From the NCBI GenBank assembly GCA_933822405.4, contig CAKOGP040001969.1, forward strand, positions 1 through 64,000: a stretch of DNA of 64,000 nucleotides, given 5' to 3'. The position numbers were made by a program, and so were the translations under genes. The notes below the pieces were generated by a model that was not told the origin of the DNA, searched no databases, and was given only the letters and a program-made list of their open reading frames with translations. Each line of letters begins with the position of its first letter. The stretch's first letter is position 1. This document shows positions 1 to 10,288 of this stretch, in pieces. The DNA is from Cylindrotheca closterium (Eukaryota; Bacillariophyta; Bacillariophyceae; Bacillariales; Bacillariaceae).

Positions 1-23
1 GAAAGTTGTCTCAAATTGAAGTC

Positions 24-221
24 CTAGAGTTTCATCAGCACGCTGCTCCTTGTATCCTGTAAACAGGCTTTATAAATGGGACCATTGGCATCTAAGTCAC
101 GCAAATTGATGAGAAAAATTTGATAACGAAAGAATTTAGTTGTACAGGACCATCTCACAAGACTGCTCCACTGTTCATGCTCATTACTTTGATCCTTAAA
201 GGGTTGGGATTCCAGCTCCAT
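24..221 (-). CDS. possible first exon or small ORF, unknown
   Basis: This is a 65-codon ATG-initiated ORF read leftwards, with no recognised domain. The only point in its favour is that its start lies just downstream, in its own sense, of the CGAAACGATTCA array at 257-407, which could then be its promoter. It may equally be chance, or the 5' exon of a gene that continues outside the window. Function unknown. Confidence 0.2.
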   Translation of the reverse strand: MELESQPFKDQSNEHEQWSSLVRWSCTTKFFRYQIFLINLRDLDANGPIYKACLQDTRSSVLMKL

Positions 222-256
222 TTCCGGGGTTTGACCTGGATAAGTACTTTTTCACA

Positions 257-407
257 CGAAACGATTCAAAGATAGATCACACGAAACGATTCAGACGAAT
301 CGATTGATTCAAAGGACTTTGAAACTTCAAAGTAATCGAAACGATTCATTCAAGTGCGAAACGAAACGATTCATTCATTCATTCATTGCGACGGACGAAA
401 CGATTCA
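257..407. repeat. CGAAACGATTCA direct-repeat array
   Basis: Five exact copies of the 12-mer CGAAACGATTCA occur at 257-268, 282-293, 337-348, 362-373 and 396-407. Degenerate relatives lie between them, such as CGAATCGATTGATTC near 295 and a TTCA run at 370-386. Start-to-start spacings are 25, 55, 25 and 34 bp. The array lies in non-coding DNA between the small leftward ORF and the 3' side of the kinase gene. It could be a transcription-factor site cluster or a minisatellite. Confidence 0.8.
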
Positions 408-751
408 TAACGACTTTTTTGCTTCAGTAATGCCCCAGCTCAGGGGTGCGGGGAAAGCTGTTTAGTAGTCAAAGAAGTCGAGAATATCAATCCACAAAAC
501 GGTCGATTGACGGACGAGTTGCGGAGGGTCCAGGCTGAAAGCGAAGATCTGCATCAGATTGGATATTATACAATTATAAAGTACTCGTAGTAACAAAGTA
601 CAAAGGTATATATTTTAAATTCAGTTCTTATCAAGAATTTTATGAAGAAAAAGAAACAGGGAATTGAAAAATTGAATCGCCATGACGTTTCCAGAATGAC
701 ACATGGGGAAAGACAAAGAGTTTTCGAAGCTGGCAATGGTTCGCCGGCAGC
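408..751. other. intergenic, no gene seen
   Basis: AT-rich spacer between the 12-mer array and the microsatellites. The ORFs here run through simple repeat and resemble nothing known. Confidence 0.5.
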
Positions 752-850
752 AATGTATGTATGTATGTATGTAGGTATGCATGTATGCATGCATGCATGC
801 ATGTATGTAGATATGTAGGTACTGTAGGTACTGTAGGTACTGTAGGTACT
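752..850. repeat. compound microsatellite: (ATGT/ATGC)n then four GTAGGTACT units
   Basis: An ATGT/ATGC tetranucleotide tract covers about 752-810. It is followed by four exact 9-bp units GTAGGTACT at 815-823, 824-832, 833-841 and 842-850, just downstream of the 3' end of the kinase gene. Several ORFs through this tract are products of the repeat and are not genes. Confidence 0.85.
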
Positions 851-901
851 GTAGATAGTGCAAAAGATGTGCAAGAAATTGCCACAGGAACAGAGCATCA
901 A

Positions 902-2050
902 TCATGGAAGTCTTGACAAGTGCTCGTGGACTTGTTCTGCAGTCCAGCGCTGCTGAGGTGCAACCTGAAGCATCCCATCCAAGAGTTGCAAGTAGGCAGG
1001 ATTCAGACCCATGACAACTTGCGTTGCTCGTTGCAGGGTGAAGCTCTGTCCTTCATTGAGATCAGGATCCATGAGGACTTCCATCATACGCTCGTTGAAC
1101 GTAGTGGATGCAATTCCACGGGCAAGAACAAAGTAGCGGAATAGAATGCTGTTGAAGTGCGGATGCTCGTAGAGCACTTCGCCAGTCAAAAGGTTGAATA
1201 GGATCACAGCCGAAGACCACAAGTCGCATCCATAGGCACTGAATGGGAATTGCATAAAGACTTCGGGTGGGAGGTAGGCAGGTTTTCCAAAGGTACTGGA
1301 CCTTTGGACAATATCATTATCATGTGGAACACGGAAGGACATCGCAAGATCAGTCAAGACGACCCGACCTTGATGGAGCATACAGTTATCTGGTGAAAGG
1401 TCTCGGTGGCAAATTCCGTGAGATCGCAAGTAGAACAAGTTTTCCAAAATTTGTTCATAGTACTTGCGGACCTGACCTTCTTCCAATCCGGCTCCGCTCA
1501 TCCATGGAATACATTCCACCAGAGACTCTTCTTCACAGAATGGCATAACGATGTAAAGATAAGTTTCATCTTGAAGAGCATCAAAGCAGCCTAGGACGTG
1601 GATATTATCTCCTAGGGTTTGCATACGTAAAAGTTCCACATAAGGATTTTCTTTCTTTCCCTGTAGCAATGCTTCGTTGACTACTCGTTTGTTGAGACGT
1701 TTAATGGCCACGAATGAAACAGTCTCAGGAGAAGGTTCCTGATACATGCCATCGTCCACTTGAGGAAGGATGATACCAAAGTACACTCGTCCCCATCCGG
1801 GTGCATGGTGATCCAGATCCTTGTATGGTTTTGATGGGATTATATCATAAGCACAGGGGTGCTGAGGAGAAAGAATAGACAAGACTTGTCTTCTTGGAGG
1901 AGGTGCAGGATCGGAAGATGATTCCACAAATGGCAAGACATATACTTCCTGATCTGTTTGGCAACTCAAGATGCGAGGAATCTCTGGCTCTTCAGATGGG
2001 ATATGTATCCGATAAGCGGTGTCTTCTAGAGGGATATTGACAGCTTGCAT
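902..2050 (-). CDS. Ser/Thr protein kinase with variant catalytic motifs
   Basis: Single-exon 382-residue protein kinase. Seen: the VAIK lysine at about K117, the catalytic loop HRDLSPDN (D217), the magnesium segment reading DLA at D234 in place of DFG, GKPAYLPPEV in place of the APE segment, and a DLWSSAVILFNLLTGE helix-F region. The glycine-rich loop is poorly formed (GWGRVYFG near residue 85). About 80 residues with several prolines precede the domain and there is no transmembrane segment. The usual Lys of HRDLK is Ser, and the Gly of DFG is Ala. All primary catalytic residues (K, D, N, D) remain, so activity is plausible but altered. The ATG at 2048-2050 is the first in frame. Family assignment is firm; subfamily and substrate are unknown. 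Confidence 0.88.
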   Translation of the reverse strand: MQAVNIPLEDTAYRIHIPSEEPEIPRILSCQTDQEVYVLPFVESSSDPAPPPRRQVLSILSPQHPCAYDIIPSKPYKDLDHHAPGWGRVYFGIILPQVDDGMYQEPSPETVSFVAIKRLNKRVVNEALLQGKKENPYVELLRMQTLGDNIHVLGCFDALQDETYLYIVMPFCEEESLVECIPWMSGAGLEEGQVRKYYEQILENLFYLRSHGICHRDLSPDNCMLHQGRVVLTDLAMSFRVPHDNDIVQRSSTFGKPAYLPPEVFMQFPFSAYGCDLWSSAVILFNLLTGEVLYEHPHFNSILFRYFVLARGIASTTFNERMMEVLMDPDLNEGQSFTLQRATQVVMGLNPAYLQLLDGMLQVAPQQRWTAEQVHEHLSRLP

Positions 2051-3107
2051 GTTTGAATGAAAGTAACGAGCGTTTGGAAGTTGCTGGAGGGAAAAATGGA
2101 CAAAATCGAATTCATTTTGTTTGCGAGTGAAGCAAAAAGGAAAGGAAAGAGTGAAGAGAGAGTCGTGGTTAGTTGATGCGATGATTGCAAAAGCTGATAA
2201 CGTCAGGAAACCATGGGGTTATGTCTCTTACCTGTCTGGTGTTACCTTGCATACGGTCGATTGAAGTGTATGTTTCAATTGTGACGGTGGGTTTCAGGTT
2301 TCCACATATTGCTGATGATGATAGTATTTTGTCTGAGAGTCAGCCAAGCTTATTTTAACTCGGTCCACGTTTCAACATGTCATATGGTAGAATTTCTACA
2401 GGAATTCGTACTGAAGAATATGAAAGCAGCACTCTCGCATGATTTCAGTTGATTCATTCGATTGATTGAATTTTTGTAAATCTGTCGACATCATCATCAT
2501 CATGCAAACCGGTACCTGGTACCGCAGATATTCATTTTCATATCTCATCTTTGATTTGGTTGATTTCCGATACAACCGACCAAGACTATCTGGATTGATT
2601 ACCCAATATACTCACTGCTACAAGCAGTCACTGATGGATGATATACTGAAATTTTGTTCCATCAGAAAGTCAGAAGGATTGATTCCTTGGTTTCTACCAT
2701 TTGATCCGAGCTGCGAGTCGATGCTCTGTATGAGAGCGCTGATGTTTCATCCAAGATTGATTACTAGAAGTAGGTAATATTATGAATGAAATCACATATA
2801 TTTGCTTCATTTTACCACTACTGAAGCTGATTGACAAAGCATAGGATGCACAATCTGATGATACGCCCAGAAATTCAGTTTGGAAGGATGGATGTAAGGA
2901 CTATATGCCGATATGACATAGAGCACCGGAATAGACCAGAAAGGACCTGCCGTACGAATACAAGGAATCCCACAAATAAGTGCCTTGCAACACAGAATAC
3001 TCAGTCGAAACAGAAGGTATTCATGGCACAGCATTTTTCGTATACTACATCCTAGAAAGTTACCGAGCAATAGCATTCAATGCCGCCATCCAATAAGGCT
3101 GCTAGCC
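2051..3107. other. intergenic, about 1.06 kb
   Basis: No supported gene. It holds the kinase 5' flank and an ACCGGTACCTGGTACCGC palindromic element at 2508-2525. The short ORFs here lack family features or begin with non-ATG codons. Confidence 0.5.
2508..2525. repeat. GGTACC-type imperfect palindrome
   Basis: ACCGGTACCTGGTACCGC, one member of a dispersed intergenic family built on GGTACC and ACCGGT. Other members are listed in the findings. Confidence 0.6.
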
Positions 3108-4786
3108 CTACCACATCGACTCGAAATCATTGCCCGTTCCATCACTCTTCTTCATCATCTTTTTACGAGTTCGGAAGACCTGCTTCACTTTTTTCTCCAC
3201 TTCCGCAAAGTCGCTCTCTACCCAACCACCATCGGCCTTCTTTAAGAATCTCATACCATCCTGCAGCAAGATACGAGTAAGTTCTGTGGGAGTATTTACT
3301 CGTTTGTACCTCTGGGCATTATTGTAGTCGTCTTGATACACCTTTAGAAACTCGCGAAATCGGACGTTGCCTGGATGCCTCTGCGAGCCACGTCCCCTCC
3401 CCAACAACACATCATTTGGACTCGGTTCGATGATCAAGCCGTTGGTAGCGCTTGCACTATTGGAGCGGGCCGCATTATGAGTTGTCGTACTAGACTCGAC
3501 AATCTGTGCCTCCGTCTGCTGTGCGCTCAAAGAGGAGCCCACGTCACTCAGCAGTATGGCCCAATTGTCAACAGCGTGGTCGTTTCCCGTGGCCATCATT
3601 TCCTTTGAATCATCCCGTTCAGACAATGAAAGTGTGCTTTGACTGGCAGAAGCAAACTTGCTTCTGTTATATTGACCAACATACTTGTCGACCCAGACAT
3701 TCAGAATGTCCCGCCGAAGATTCCCGGCAGTGTCCACTGGAAAAGTTTCTAGCTTCAGGCCGTAACTCCTAAGCGAATATTGGAGCTCAATATCGGATCC
3801 ATAATGCAGCCGAGCTCTGGTACTTGCAGACCGTTGAAGATTTCTAAATATACTCTCGAGAATAAGGTTTGTAGCTGCAAGACGTCCAGGAAAGGCTTTG
3901 AGACAAAAGTGCATAGCAGAGCGACGAACAGGAATATTTTTCACAAAATCCATTGTCTTGAGTACGCGATCCAGTGAAGGCAATGGCACTTGTCTATCTG
4001 GTGTTGAGAAGTCGTAGTAACAAAAAACAAACCCTTTCGCTTGGACCGATGGCATTGAACTCAATATATTGAAATAAATGAAATACACCACGCGTATCTG
4101 TAAGGAGATGAAAGAGGCAGGCGGTTTTCAGAGTGAATACATAACATTGTGAGCTTCGAAACGATGGCATTACTTACAACTGAGTTTGTATTCATTCGCT
4201 CCAACGTGTGTTTCATAAGGTGTACCACCAATCTACCGTTTCGGTCTGTGTCGTCTTGAATATGGTATAGACCAGATAACATCACTTCAACATCCTCCTT
4301 ATCCAAGTCATTCAAGGTAATGTCGCGAGCAACCTTCTCTCTGCCAAAATATGTCTCTTTGCAACTCAAAAAGCCAATCATTTGATTGACAGACTGATTT
4401 GCATTGTGATCATTTACCCTTAGAAATCGCAATCGGAACTCGGGATCTTCCACGTAAGATCGATTTTGGCTTTCAGCCAAGTTGTAAATTGCTTCATCTC
4501 TTTCTCGCAGAACTCGATCGAACTCCTCGAGGGATCCCCGAACCATTTCGGGAGTTTCCTTCAACTCTTCCCCAACACAGTGTAACTCATCCAGAGCCTT
4601 GGATCGTTCCTGAGCTGATAATTTGTTCATTTCCGAAGCGAGAAAGTCTTCCGTTGATTTCATCTCGGGTCGAGTATCATACTGGGGGATACGGGGCGGA
4701 GAACCATGCTTATCACAACCAAAGCAGCTCTGAAAGCCCCCCGTATTTCGCATGCCAATGTTCGGATAAGATGGTGAAGATGCCAT
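3108..4786 (-). CDS. CRAL-TRIO-like / DUF6824 fusion protein
   Basis: Two exons, 4178-4786 and 3108-4097, joined in phase 0 across an 80-bp intron (GTAAGT donor at 4177, TACAG acceptor at 4098) give 532 residues. The N-terminal part (about 60-380) resembles diatom CRAL-TRIO/SEC14-like lipid-binding proteins: an alpha-helical lead, then DRNGRLVV, a YYDFS segment, IPVRRSAMHFC, and GSDIELQYSLRSYG. The C-terminal part (about 425-510) has the DUF6824 signature NDVLLGRGRGSQRHPGN followed by FRFL-type helices and a basic tail. CRAL-TRIO domains bind small lipids; the DUF6824 role is not established. The combination suggests a lipid-responsive or membrane-linked regulator, which is inference. The splice restores the conserved core, so I trust the join. 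Confidence 0.8.
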
Positions 4787-5482
4787 CTTAAATTAGGCAA
4801 CAAGAGGATCAATGGCATATACCATTCAGCAAAGATGCTTTCTTCGAGAATCCACAAGAATTCTTACTTTGCGATGGGTCCCGATACGCGGGTACAGCTG
4901 TGTGCCCACCTTCATGCATGAAAGACTGCCAAGAACACACCGGGAGTCCGTAAACGATTGCATGAGCGAAAATTCAAAATGAGCCGGCAATGAACACTTA
5001 TTGCACTCATGCGCCACTGGAAATTTTACGTTAGATGAAATGAGAACGTACCTAATCCTTTCTATAACGAATTCATATGACCACCCAAGATGCTCTTGTA
5101 TTTATTTTTTTTAATTTTAAAAGACTTTGAACATATATAAAATAACACAAGGGTTGCGAACGCAAAGTCTGTTTATTATCAAATTTTCTCTCACAAACAA
5201 TTATGCGCCACTGCTATATAGATATTTTAGGACTGGTAGGACTACCGGTACCGGTAGGACTACGGCAAATATATTTGTGTATATTTGCAGTATTTACCGT
5301 CTGTACACTTGTACATCCTGAAGAATCAATTCGACGTAGTCGATTACTTTCCTACCAAAATAAAAAATAAAAACGTTGGACCTGCGTACCGGTATATTAT
5401 TCGTTCCACATCATCCAACCCGCAAACTCGCACATTGCACTTATAGTATTGCCCATCTACTTCCAATTGGTATTAACCCAAG
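4787..5482. other. divergent intergenic region
   Basis: Shared 5' region of the leftward CRAL-TRIO/DUF6824 gene and the rightward SLC10A7-like gene, about 0.7 kb. It contains an AT-rich stretch near 5098-5145 and the palindrome TACCGGTACCGGTA at 5243-5256. No gene seen. Confidence 0.5.
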
Positions 5483-6778
5483 ATGATCACTACAGCAAAC
5501 CGACGGTGTATAATCTCTCTTGTCATAATTCTGGTGAAACTTTCATCTGCCTGTCTAGATGCCTTTACCATCTCTTCTGCAGTCAAGGCACATCATTGTT
5601 CACATCCATCCATTGAATCCAAACCGTCCATCCAATCTCTGAAACAAGGAGAGAACCAATACACTTCCCATCTCTACAACGCACGATTATCCTATCTGAC
5701 TCTACGAGCTGGCGCTGTGGACAACAATGCTGACAGTGAAGACCGAGACCGATTGTCCGTTTCCAAAATCGCTCAAGGCGTGAACACTTGGACCCAAAAG
5801 AATTTCTTCCTGGCAGGACTCGTTGTGGTGCTTGGCATGGCCAAGCTGTTTCCATCATGGGGTGTCAACGGATCATTCTTACGCCCCGAGCTAACCGTCG
5901 GCAAGTATGGAGTTGGTCTAATTTTCCTACTTTCAGGCCTTTCCTTGCAAGGATCCGAGCTGACCAAGGCCGTAGCCAATGTCAAGCTGAACGGATTGAT
6001 TCAAGCGGCAATATTTCTTGCTTGGCCCTTTTTGGTGGGATCACCGCTCAAGAAAGTGCTAAATGTCTTTCAGGTGTTACCTCCGGGACTTGTCGACGGC
6101 TTGCTCATCCTGACGTGCTTGCCCACTACGGTAAACATGTGCATCATGCTCACGACGGCTAGTGGTGGAAACGTTGCAACATCAATTTGCAATGCTGTCA
6201 TCAGCAATATGGCTGGGATACTAGTCACTCCCGCACTGTTGCTTCATTTTTTTGGGACCAGCATTCAATTGCCCTTTGTTCAAATGGTAGGAAAACTTTG
6301 CCAAAAGGTTCTTCTTCCAGTTGCCATTGGTCAAGCACTGCGAGCGACCAAGGCAAAGGAAGTCTATGAAAAGAATTCCAAGGCATTCAAAAGACTGCAA
6401 GAAGTCATCTTGTTGGGAATCGTTTGGAACGCCTTTTGCACCGCTTTCACAAGTGGACTCGGATTGAAATTCCATCATACTTTGATTCTATTGACTCTCC
6501 TACCAGCTTTGCACCTCGGATCACTTGTATTCCTATTCAAGTTCTTTTCCATCAAGACTTTGGGATTCTCACGAGATGAAATCGTGGCAGCCATCTTTTG
6601 CGCCTCGCAAAAGACACTGGCCTTTGGTTTGCCCCTGATCAACACCATTTTTGAAGGAAATCCAAACTTGGCTTCCTTTGTGGCACCGCTCATGTTTATC
6701 CATCCCCTGCAAATGACGCTAGGATCGATTCTAGTACCAAGGATATCAAAGTATACCAGTGGGGATAAGAAAATATAA
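5483..6778 (+). CDS. SLC10A7-like (bile acid:sodium symporter superfamily) membrane protein
   Basis: Single-exon 431-residue protein. An N-terminal hydrophobic segment (about 8-30) and an 80-residue Ser-rich lead resemble a targeting peptide. From about residue 110 there are some ten hydrophobic segments matching the SBF-like/SLC10A7 type, with [56 protein letters not shown] and [14 protein letters not shown]. Characterised SLC10A7/Rch1 relatives act at the plasma membrane or Golgi and limit calcium entry rather than carry bile acids. The long N-terminal lead could mean plastid or secretory routing, which cannot be decided here. The ATG at 5483 is the first in frame. Confidence 0.85.
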   Translation: MITTANRRCIISLVIILVKLSSACLDAFTISSAVKAHHCSHPSIESKPSIQSLKQGENQYTSHLYNARLSYLTLRAGAVDNNADSEDRDRLSVSKIAQGVNTWTQKNFFLAGLVVVLGMAKLFPSWGVNGSFLRPELTVGKYGVGLIFLLSGLSLQGSELTKAVANVKLNGLIQAAIFLAWPFLVGSPLKKVLNVFQVLPPGLVDGLLILTCLPTTVNMCIMLTTASGGNVATSICNAVISNMAGILVTPALLLHFFGTSIQLPFVQMVGKLCQKVLLPVAIGQALRATKAKEVYEKNSKAFKRLQEVILLGIVWNAFCTAFTSGLGLKFHHTLILLTLLPALHLGSLVFLFKFFSIKTLGFSRDEIVAAIFCASQKTLAFGLPLINTIFEGNPNLASFVAPLMFIHPLQMTLGSILVPRISKYTSGDKKI

Positions 6779-6935
6779 TAAGTAGGGTGTTATAGTTACG
6801 TCCGACATACGGTACCTATATATACCGACAGTTTTGCATTTGGATTGATGGCGGAAAGTCTGCTCATCTCCCGTCCCCTACCAAATAATAATACCATCAC
6901 ATCCATCAAATTATTTTCATTCCCCTATATTTCAC

Positions 6936-8201
6936 ATGCAACAACACAGAGAAGTGCCGTATCCGGTCATGACAACAATCAAGACTGCAACCGCACAGGA
7001 TCTTTGCACCCAAGCACGTTCAATCTGGCTCGAAGCATCTTCTATTGAAGAACTTGATCAAGTAGAGCAACTTTATCGACAAGCCCTTAATTCCAAACAA
7101 CAATCAAATAAAACTACCCATGATGGTCGTCCACTCAAGAAAAAGAAGAAAAGGACAGCCATTGCAGAGCTGAGCGCTGTGGAATATCGAAAGGCAGGAG
7201 AACGACTATCGCTGCTATACTGCCAATCGGGAAGGGCGCAAAAGGCGAAAAAAGGACTCGAGTATCTCGGGTTCACATGCCGGCTTTCCCAGCAGGTTCT
7301 GGATTACCCTCTGCCCTCCAAACACAATGGAAAGAGTCGAAAACGTACAGCCACGAAGCAAAGCCACTCAAAATCTGCACCGCCGTGCGTCATATACGAC
7401 AATTTCTTGTACGACGAAGAGCTGGAGCACTTGAAGGCAATATTTGGCGACCCCAAGGCGAGTTACTGGTCATCACACAGCTACCAAGTGGAGCCACCTA
7501 GTCCTTACTTTTCCTATGTACTACCATTATTGCCGAAGAGCAACCGTCGCTCCAAGAGTTTTATTGATCAGCTGGTCCGAAAGGTATGGAGGCTTCCACA
7601 ACTAAACAGTAAATTTCCAGACCTGTCTCATGCAACACATGTTGAGATGTGGGCTCATAATCGACCCCATGCGTCTGGCCACCAAATGCATTTCGATAGC
7701 GACGATGAAGGACGGGGAGGAGTCCGCAATCCAATCATCTCCACTATATTATACATTTCTGCTGATGGTGGTGGACCTAGTCTTGTGACGAACCAACGAT
7801 TGGACTCGTCAAATTTGGCACACAAAGGATGGCTTGCCCATCCAAAAACGAAACGACTGGTGGCTTTTGATGGTCGTGTTTTGCATGGTGTCGTACCAGG
7901 AAAGGGCTTCTCTCGGCAGAAAGGTGGCAGAAGAGTAACTCTAATGTTTGCCTTTTGGAAGCACATCAAGGTCCGGGACGAAGCAACGCCTGGTTCGTCA
8001 AGACCTTTTCCAATCGAGTCCGAGGATCAATGGGCAGCAGGCTTGCTTGATGACTCCCTCACGCTCAAGACCGGGGCAAGTGCGGACATGAAAGATCAAG
8101 ATCCGATTGAAATCGATGCGGTATACGAAAATTTGGACGGTCGACATTGGACCCGACATAATGACATGCCAGACTACGAACAAGTCTTTCAGGGATTCTG
8201 A
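6936..8201 (+). CDS. 2-oxoglutarate/Fe(II)-dependent oxygenase, prolyl 4-hydroxylase-like
   Basis: 421-residue ORF; a second in-frame ATG 33 bases downstream is an alternative start. The C-terminal half has the double-stranded beta-helix signature: HxD in GHQMHFDSDDE (H252, D254), the distal His in FDGRVLHGVVPG (H317) and arginines in GGRRVTLMFAFW (R332/R333) placed to bind 2-oxoglutarate. The N-terminal 130 residues carry a basic run (KKKKKRTAIAEL) and a helical region. These enzymes hydroxylate protein or small-molecule substrates using O2, Fe(II) and 2-oxoglutarate. Substrate unknown. There is no signal peptide, so it is probably nuclear or cytosolic. Confidence 0.85.
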   Translation: MQQHREVPYPVMTTIKTATAQDLCTQARSIWLEASSIEELDQVEQLYRQALNSKQQSNKTTHDGRPLKKKKKRTAIAELSAVEYRKAGERLSLLYCQSGRAQKAKKGLEYLGFTCRLSQQVLDYPLPSKHNGKSRKRTATKQSHSKSAPPCVIYDNFLYDEELEHLKAIFGDPKASYWSSHSYQVEPPSPYFSYVLPLLPKSNRRSKSFIDQLVRKVWRLPQLNSKFPDLSHATHVEMWAHNRPHASGHQMHFDSDDEGRGGVRNPIISTILYISADGGGPSLVTNQRLDSSNLAHKGWLAHPKTKRLVAFDGRVLHGVVPGKGFSRQKGGRRVTLMFAFWKHIKVRDEATPGSSRPFPIESEDQWAAGLLDDSLTLKTGASADMKDQDPIEIDAVYENLDGRHWTRHNDMPDYEQVFQGF

Positions 8202-9039
8202 GCAAAGCTGGCATCCTCCTTGATGCTGACAGTCTACCGGTACACTATACTTTACCAGGCATGAGCTGCTGTACCACCAGGATTTTAGTAAAGGTACCAG
8301 GTACGGATCTACCGCAGCTGAATTGTACTGTATGGTACTTCTGTAATACTGGTATCGGTGCAGTAAATCGATCCATAAAGGCCTTACACTACTGGGCTAT
8401 TTGTTGGGGTCAAGAATGTCTCATTTTTAAAAGCTGTGGGTTCGGCTGAGCATGAACGTTAACGCTTCTTCCTGATTAGGATACCCGAAGCGCCCTCTTC
8501 TTCTCTTAAATCATTTAAAGTGTAATCGGATTCCCCACTTCGAATTTCTTATTCCTTCGTCAGATCTCAGAAATACGGAATGTCGCGGATTCTAAACGTC
8601 TGACTTTTTACTTAATGCTATTATTTTCTATTTCGGATGCTAATGATGCAACTCAACCATTTACTTAGCGTTAACACAACATTGATTTTCGTTTTGATGC
8701 GGTCGAACTCCCTTTGAGGAACCGGTACCGGAGCTACGTGCTAATAATTCGTCAGCTCATTCAAAATTCCCATTCGACCCTTGAAATGTGATACCGCCCG
8801 GCCGGATTCCAAAATCAAGAGTTCATGCACAAGTGATCAACAAGTGATCAAAATGTTCGACTAATTCGACAAAATATTCATTAAGTAATTTTAGACATTC
8901 TTCAAATCCGGTTCTGACCCAAAACCGTTTGGGGAAGTTTAGTACCAGAAGGGGGAAGACCTCATAATTTTTTGCTCACATACTAATTCAAGCACATTAT
9001 TATTCCAAGGAAAGCTCATTACAATCGACGATAGCCAAT
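8202..9039. other. intergenic, about 0.84 kb
   Basis: No gene seen. It holds the oxygenase 3' flank, two GGTACC-type elements (8293-8306 and 8721-8732), a doubled CAAGTGATCA near 8830, and the promoter region of the HSF gene. Confidence 0.5.
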
Positions 9040-9705
9040 ATGAATAAGCAGATTCCAGAACGTAGCTGTATCAAGAATGAATTTCAAACAATGAAGAGCA
9101 ATTTCTTCACGAAAAGAGCGGAAAGCCCAACTGCTTCTGGAATTCAATTTCCATGGAAGCTTCACAACATGCTCGACAATGCGGAAACGGAAGGGTACAA
9201 CGCTGTTGTATCGTGGGATGGAAAGAACGGCTTCAAAGTACATGACAAGGACGCTTTCGTTGCGGATATTGTTCCAAAGTACTTCAGTCAAACAAAATAC
9301 CGTTCCTTTCAACGAATGCTAAACATGTGGGGATTTCAACGAGTCCGTGAAGGTGCACGAAAAGGAGCCTACATTCACGAAAACTTTCGAAGAGGTGAAC
9401 CAGATCTTTGCAACCGAATGAAGTGTGAAAAGATCAAGCGAAGACACACCATCCCCAAGACGACCAGCATGAATAAGAACATCGACATGAACACGCTACA
9501 AGGGAGCACACCCAAGAATAAGGCCGATGTGGACCTATTCGAAGGAATGACCTTCCACGCTGTCGAAGGTGTACAAGAAGCTAACCTACAAGACTTGAGA
9601 AAGATTCCAGATCCTTCATCACGGAAGTTCTCGTCTATGGACTACCTTTTCTTGGACGAAATGCTGAATGTCTTCGACTCGGGAGACGAGGCCCCAGTAT
9701 TTTGA
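9040..9705 (+). CDS. HSF-type DNA-binding protein (short)
   Basis: 221 residues with one HSF-type winged-helix domain at about 36-135: FPWKLHNMLDNAE, VVSWDGKNGFKVHDKDAF and the recognition-helix region FSQTKYRSFQRMLNMWGFQR, ending in GAYIHENFRRG and a basic stretch KCEKIKRR. There is no clear HR-A/B coiled coil, as is common in the expanded diatom HSF set. Expected to be a nuclear transcription regulator. It is convergent with the longer paralogue at 10289-11239, which has the same domain order. Confidence 0.88.
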   Translation: MNKQIPERSCIKNEFQTMKSNFFTKRAESPTASGIQFPWKLHNMLDNAETEGYNAVVSWDGKNGFKVHDKDAFVADIVPKYFSQTKYRSFQRMLNMWGFQRVREGARKGAYIHENFRRGEPDLCNRMKCEKIKRRHTIPKTTSMNKNIDMNTLQGSTPKNKADVDLFEGMTFHAVEGVQEANLQDLRKIPDPSSRKFSSMDYLFLDEMLNVFDSGDEAPVF

Positions 9706-10288
9706 ACCGCTTCTTCATTCCCCCCAGCACTTTCGTTCATTCATAGACACAGCAAGCAATACGCTGCATGTACACTAGCATAATCATAGAGATTCACTTC
9801 ATTCGTTGCAATCTTTTTCTATCCGCGATCATGGTCGCTTTCTTTTCTACCATGTACGAGTACCCATCAGTGTAAATCCCAATATCATGTACGGTAAGTC
9901 ATATTATTATGATTGAAATTCTTCGACGTAAAAAAGAGAAAATTGCGCATCCACGCAAAAGGGGGGATCGGAAATGGTGGCGCGTGCACAAAAAAATACT
10001 ATCTTACTAAGGTACTAATATTACAAGCATCATTTCATCTGTCGTAGTACCTTCAAAGAACGAGACAATGAATATTCAAAATCGGGCTAGATGGTGAAAC
10101 CATCGTTACTGTATAGCTGCTATGAAATCGGTGTGCATATGGTATTTGTCAGTAGTAGCTACAACCAAGGATACAACGACAAGTCGATCTCAAGCCAACC
10201 AGGCGCCAAGCCAGCCATTCATGGGATGTGAAATGGTGGCAGGTGATGAAAATGTATATGTCATATACATTGCATGGTGCCCGCTACT
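9706..10288. other. convergent intergenic region between HSF paralogues
   Basis: 3' flanks of two facing HSF genes, about 0.58 kb. The ORF at 10122-10352 has no family match and overlaps the end of the leftward gene. Nothing else seen. Confidence 0.5.

Noticed and set aside
566..901. Several overlapping ORFs of 80-110 codons
   Set aside because: They run through the ATGT and GTAGGTACT microsatellites; the proteins are products of the repeats.
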